A stretch of DNA of 42,587 nucleotides from Polaromonas sp. (GTDB taxonomy: Bacteria > Pseudomonadota > Gammaproteobacteria > Burkholderiales > Burkholderiaceae_C). Both the position numbers and the translations under genes were made by a program. Of the stretch, positions 40,214 to 42,587 are shown in pieces. The DNA lies in contig JANXTM010000307.1 in NCBI GenBank assembly GCA_025352405.1, positions 1-42,587 on the forward strand, written 5' to 3'. Positions within the stretch are counted from its first letter, which is position 1. Every line of letters begins with the position of its first letter. A model generated the notes under the pieces. The model saw nothing but the letters and a program-made list of their open reading frames with translations. It searched no databases and had not been told where the DNA came from.

Positions 40214-40951
40214 ATGGAAACTTCTGCAGACCAAATTCGCGATGCACTACAAGCTGTAGCCCAGATCAGGCAGCAGCATGGCGCCAATCCTGCGCTCAAA
40301 CAGGCAAGTATTGACATCAAACGGTTTCAGGCCTGCAGGTTTCAGGCAAGCTACGCGGACCTGCTGGTAAGCCCGCGCTATAAGACAGCAGCGACTTTTT
40401 TTTTGCACGAGCTGTATGGCGACAAAGATTACGCCGAACGCGACCAGCAGTTTGCGCGTATCGCCAACACCATCGCCAAATTGTTCCCACAGGCTGTGGT
40501 CAATACAGCTGCGGCACTGGCGCAGGTTCATGCCTTGACCGAACAACTTGACGATTTGATGGCCCACCAGTGGCTGAAGGAAAACGCGCAGGACGGCGAT
40601 TGCGCTCGTTACATTCGCTGCTGGCGAAGCGTAGCCGACAGTGCGGCCAGGCACAGGCAGCTTGAGGTGGTGCAGTTGCTGGGGCAGGCGCTGGACAGCC
40701 TGACGCGTAAACCGGGTTTGCGTTTGCTGCTCAAACTAATGCGTGGCCCGGCCAATGCGGCTGGTTTAAGCGCACTTCAGCACTTTCTGGAAGCCGGTTT
40801 CGACGCCTTTGCCAACATGCGCGGTGCGGACGAGTTCTTGGAGCTCATCAGCTTGCGAGAGACTGAATGGATTCGTTCACTTTTTGAAGATGCCTCTGTC
40901 ACCTGCGAGACGAAATTAACCCATTTGATGGCCACCAGTCCACCGCATTAG
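40214..40951 (+). CDS. Conserved-looking protein of unknown function
   Basis: About 245 residues from METSADQIRDALQAVAQIRQ; an ATG at 40160 would leave only 14 bp to the divergent Tat gene. I do not recognise the family. It is helical and soluble with no signal peptide or membrane segment. Notable stretches are FQASYADLLVSPRYKTAATF, FFLHELYGDKDYAERDQQFA and FLEAGFDAFANMRGADEFLE. It is divergent from the GMC pair and 58 bp upstream of the acyl-CoA ligase on the same strand, so it might share a transcript with fatty-acid activation. Codon use looks normal for the region, supporting a real gene. Confidence 0.8.
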   Translation: METSADQIRDALQAVAQIRQQHGANPALKQASIDIKRFQACRFQASYADLLVSPRYKTAATFFLHELYGDKDYAERDQQFARIANTIAKLFPQAVVNTAAALAQVHALTEQLDDLMAHQWLKENAQDGDCARYIRCWRSVADSAARHRQLEVVQLLGQALDSLTRKPGLRLLLKLMRGPANAAGLSALQHFLEAGFDAFANMRGADEFLELISLRETEWIRSLFEDASVTCETKLTHLMATSPPH

Positions 40952-41009
40952 GACAAGTCCCATACAGTTTTTGCATCGCGTCTTTCAGAATCACTGGCTA
41001 GGAGATTGT

Positions 41010-42587
41010 ATGAACCGGCATTGGCTTAAAAGTTACCCCGAGGGCGTGGCCCACGACATTGACACCGAACAGTTTTCCTCGCTTAACCAGCTGCTGGAGG
41101 ATTCGTTCAAGCGAAACGCATCTAAACCATTTTCAGTGTGTATGGACCGCTGGATGTCCTACGGCGAGCTGGACGAACTCTCTACAGCGATGGGAGCCTG
41201 GTTGCAAAGCCTCGGGTTGGAGCCGGGCGCCCGCGTTGCAATCATGCTGCCCAACGTGCCTCAGTTTGCGGTCACCATGACGGCCATTTTGCGGGCGGGT
41301 TACACCTGCGTGAATGTCAATCCCCTCTACACCGCCCGTGAGCTGGAGCATCAGCTCAAGGACTCTGGCGCGAGCACCATTGTGATTCTAGAGAACTTTG
41401 CCGGTACGTTGGCTGAGGTGATTGAGCGTACACCAGTCAAGCACGTGGTCATGAGCTCGATGGGGGATTCACTCGGGTTTTGGTATGGCAGCTGGATCAC
41501 CTTTGCGGTTCGCCATCTCGCCAAACTGGTCCCTGCCTACAAGCTGCCTCTGGGAGACGGGCGTGCCGTGACGCCGTTTAACTTGGCAATTGCGCAGGGA
41601 GCCCGCCTGAACCTGAAGCCGGCGCACAGCCATCTGGACTCCATTGCTTTTTTGCAATACACCGGCGGTACAACCGGTTTGTCGAAAGGTGCGGTTCTCA
41701 CGCACCGCAACATTGTGGCGGCAGTCTTGCAGGCTGAGGCATGGTTCACGCCCGCCCTCACAAAAATTGGTGATGTCAGCAAAATCAACAATATCGCCGC
41801 GCTGCCGCTATACCACATCTTTGCACTGACACTGAGCCTGCTGACCATACGCTGGGGGGCGCATTTGACGCTGATTCCAAATCCGCGGGATTTCGGTAAT
41901 TTCATCGAAGTGCTTAAAAGGCGCCCTTTCCATATGCTTCCGGCTGTCAACACACTGTTCAATGCGCTGCTGCAACATCCACAGTTCAAAACAGTGGACT
42001 TTTCCGACCTGTGCGTATCCCAAGCGGGCGGCATGGCGGCATCTGAAGGTACAGCACGGCACTGGCAGGAGGTTACAGGCTGCGCCATGGTGGAGGGCTG
42101 GGGCATGAGCGAAACCTGCGCCATTGGCACCAACAACCCGGTAAACATTAAAGCTTTTACTGGCACCATCGGCCTGCCACTGCCCAGTATTGAAATTGCC
42201 ATCAAAGATGACGATGGAAATTCACTGGGCATTGAAGTATCCGGCGAGATCTGCATCAAAGGTCCGCAGGTGATGACCGGTTATTACCGGCAGCCTGAAG
42301 AGAACGAAAAAGCCTTTACCTTCGACGGCTTCATGCGGACCGGCGACATTGGCATCATGGATGCGCATGGGTACACCAGAATCATTGACCGTAAAAAAGA
42401 CATGATCATCGTTTCAGGGTTCAATGTGTTCCCCAATGAGCTTGAAAACGTGATTTCACTTTGCCCGGGCGTGGTTGAATGCGCCGCAATTGGCATTGCC
42501 GACAAAAACCAGGGGGAGGCCATCAAGGTCTTTGTCGTAAAAAATGATCCCACCTTGACCGAAGACGACGTGAGCGCGTATTGCAAG
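41010..42587 (+). CDS. fadD: Long-chain-fatty-acid--CoA ligase, 3' end cut by window
   Basis: 526 residues are visible from MNRHWLKSYPEGVAHDID, with TAGGAG upstream of the ATG. The frame runs open to the window end. The ATP/AMP-binding P-loop is YTGGTTGLSKGA; other adenylate-forming signatures are MLPNVPQFAVTMTAILRAG, LPLYHIFALTLS, VEGWGMSETCA, GYYRQPEENEKAF, MRTGDIGIMD and IDRKKDMIIVSGFNVFPNEL. It activates fatty acids to acyl-CoA at the inner membrane. Only a few tens of residues with the catalytic C-terminal lysine are missing. It is preceded closely by the unknown 245-residue gene. Confidence 0.95.
   Translation, partial: MNRHWLKSYPEGVAHDIDTEQFSSLNQLLEDSFKRNASKPFSVCMDRWMSYGELDELSTAMGAWLQSLGLEPGARVAIMLPNVPQFAVTMTAILRAGYTCVNVNPLYTARELEHQLKDSGASTIVILENFAGTLAEVIERTPVKHVVMSSMGDSLGFWYGSWITFAVRHLAKLVPAYKLPLGDGRAVTPFNLAIAQGARLNLKPAHSHLDSIAFLQYTGGTTGLSKGAVLTHRNIVAAVLQAEAWFTPALTKIGDVSKINNIAALPLYHIFALTLSLLTIRWGAHLTLIPNPRDFGNFIEVLKRRPFHMLPAVNTLFNALLQHPQFKTVDFSDLCVSQAGGMAASEGTARHWQEVTGCAMVEGWGMSETCAIGTNNPVNIKAFTGTIGLPLPSIEIAIKDDDGNSLGIEVSGEICIKGPQVMTGYYRQPEENEKAFTFDGFMRTGDIGIMDAHGYTRIIDRKKDMIIVSGFNVFPNELENVISLCPGVVECAAIGIADKNQGEAIKVFVVKNDPTLTEDDVSAYCK

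Noticed and set aside
1-42587. CRISPR arrays, tRNA or rRNA genes, prophage, integrases or insertion sequences
   Set aside because: Looked for spaced direct repeats, cloverleaf-like stretches and transposase or integrase motifs; none found.

Overview
The window looks like chromosome from a betaproteobacterium of the Burkholderiales, most likely Comamonadaceae (Rhodoferax/Polaromonas-like). This rests on protein character, the glyQ-glyS-gmhB-plsC-metalloprotease order, a LiuR-controlled leucine catabolic block next to carbonic anhydrase and aceK, and GC-rich intergenic repeats of a kind I associate with that family. No rRNA, tRNA, CRISPR array, phage or insertion sequence was seen. Coding density is high and no gene-free gap exceeds 300 bp.

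Region 1 (1-4744): leucine/isovalerate catabolism and its control. A thioesterase, isovaleryl-CoA dehydrogenase, beta-carbonic anhydrase and the start of aceK run leftward. The MerR-type regulator liuR and a divergent metallo-beta-lactamase-fold hydrolase follow. Two near-identical perfect palindromes flank liuR and are the likely LiuR operators.

Region 2 (4790-11624): a leftward signalling cluster. It holds a stand-alone receiver, a 1316-residue multi-PAS/GAF membrane histidine kinase, an excisionase-like HTH fused to a C-terminal receiver, and a second kinase-like protein whose phospho-acceptor histidine is asparagine. A three-copy 9-bp tandem repeat overlaps the likely promoter of the HTH-receiver gene.

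Region 3 (11767-17249): leftward housekeeping genes: YgjP-like metalloprotease, PlsC acyltransferase, gmhB, glyS, glyQ.

Region 4 (17440-28810): a type II secretion cluster. A short divergent gspC is followed by gspG-H-I-J-K-L-M-N-D-E-F. Many joints overlap by 4 nt, but two (G/H and E/F) are opened by related GC-rich repeats. The cluster lies between glyQ and lnt-corC, which are often close neighbours in Burkholderiales.

Region 5 (28854-32976): lnt, corC, a GNAT acetyltransferase and an Lrp/AsnC regulator, all leftward.

Region 6 (33155-36945): a secreted lipase and its foldase, a plausible client pair for the type II system, then a periplasmic cyclohexadienyl-dehydratase-like protein overlapping phenylalanine 4-monooxygenase.

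Region 7 (36983-42587): a membrane-anchored alpha/beta hydrolase, a GMC oxidoreductase with a Tat-signal small subunit, an unrecognised 245-residue protein, and a long-chain acyl-CoA ligase cut by the window end.

The most unusual signals are a 17-bp hairpin repeat with a GC-rich tail, found in seven places and mostly inside coding sequence, and the signalling cluster with its pseudo-kinase and tandem-repeat promoter.
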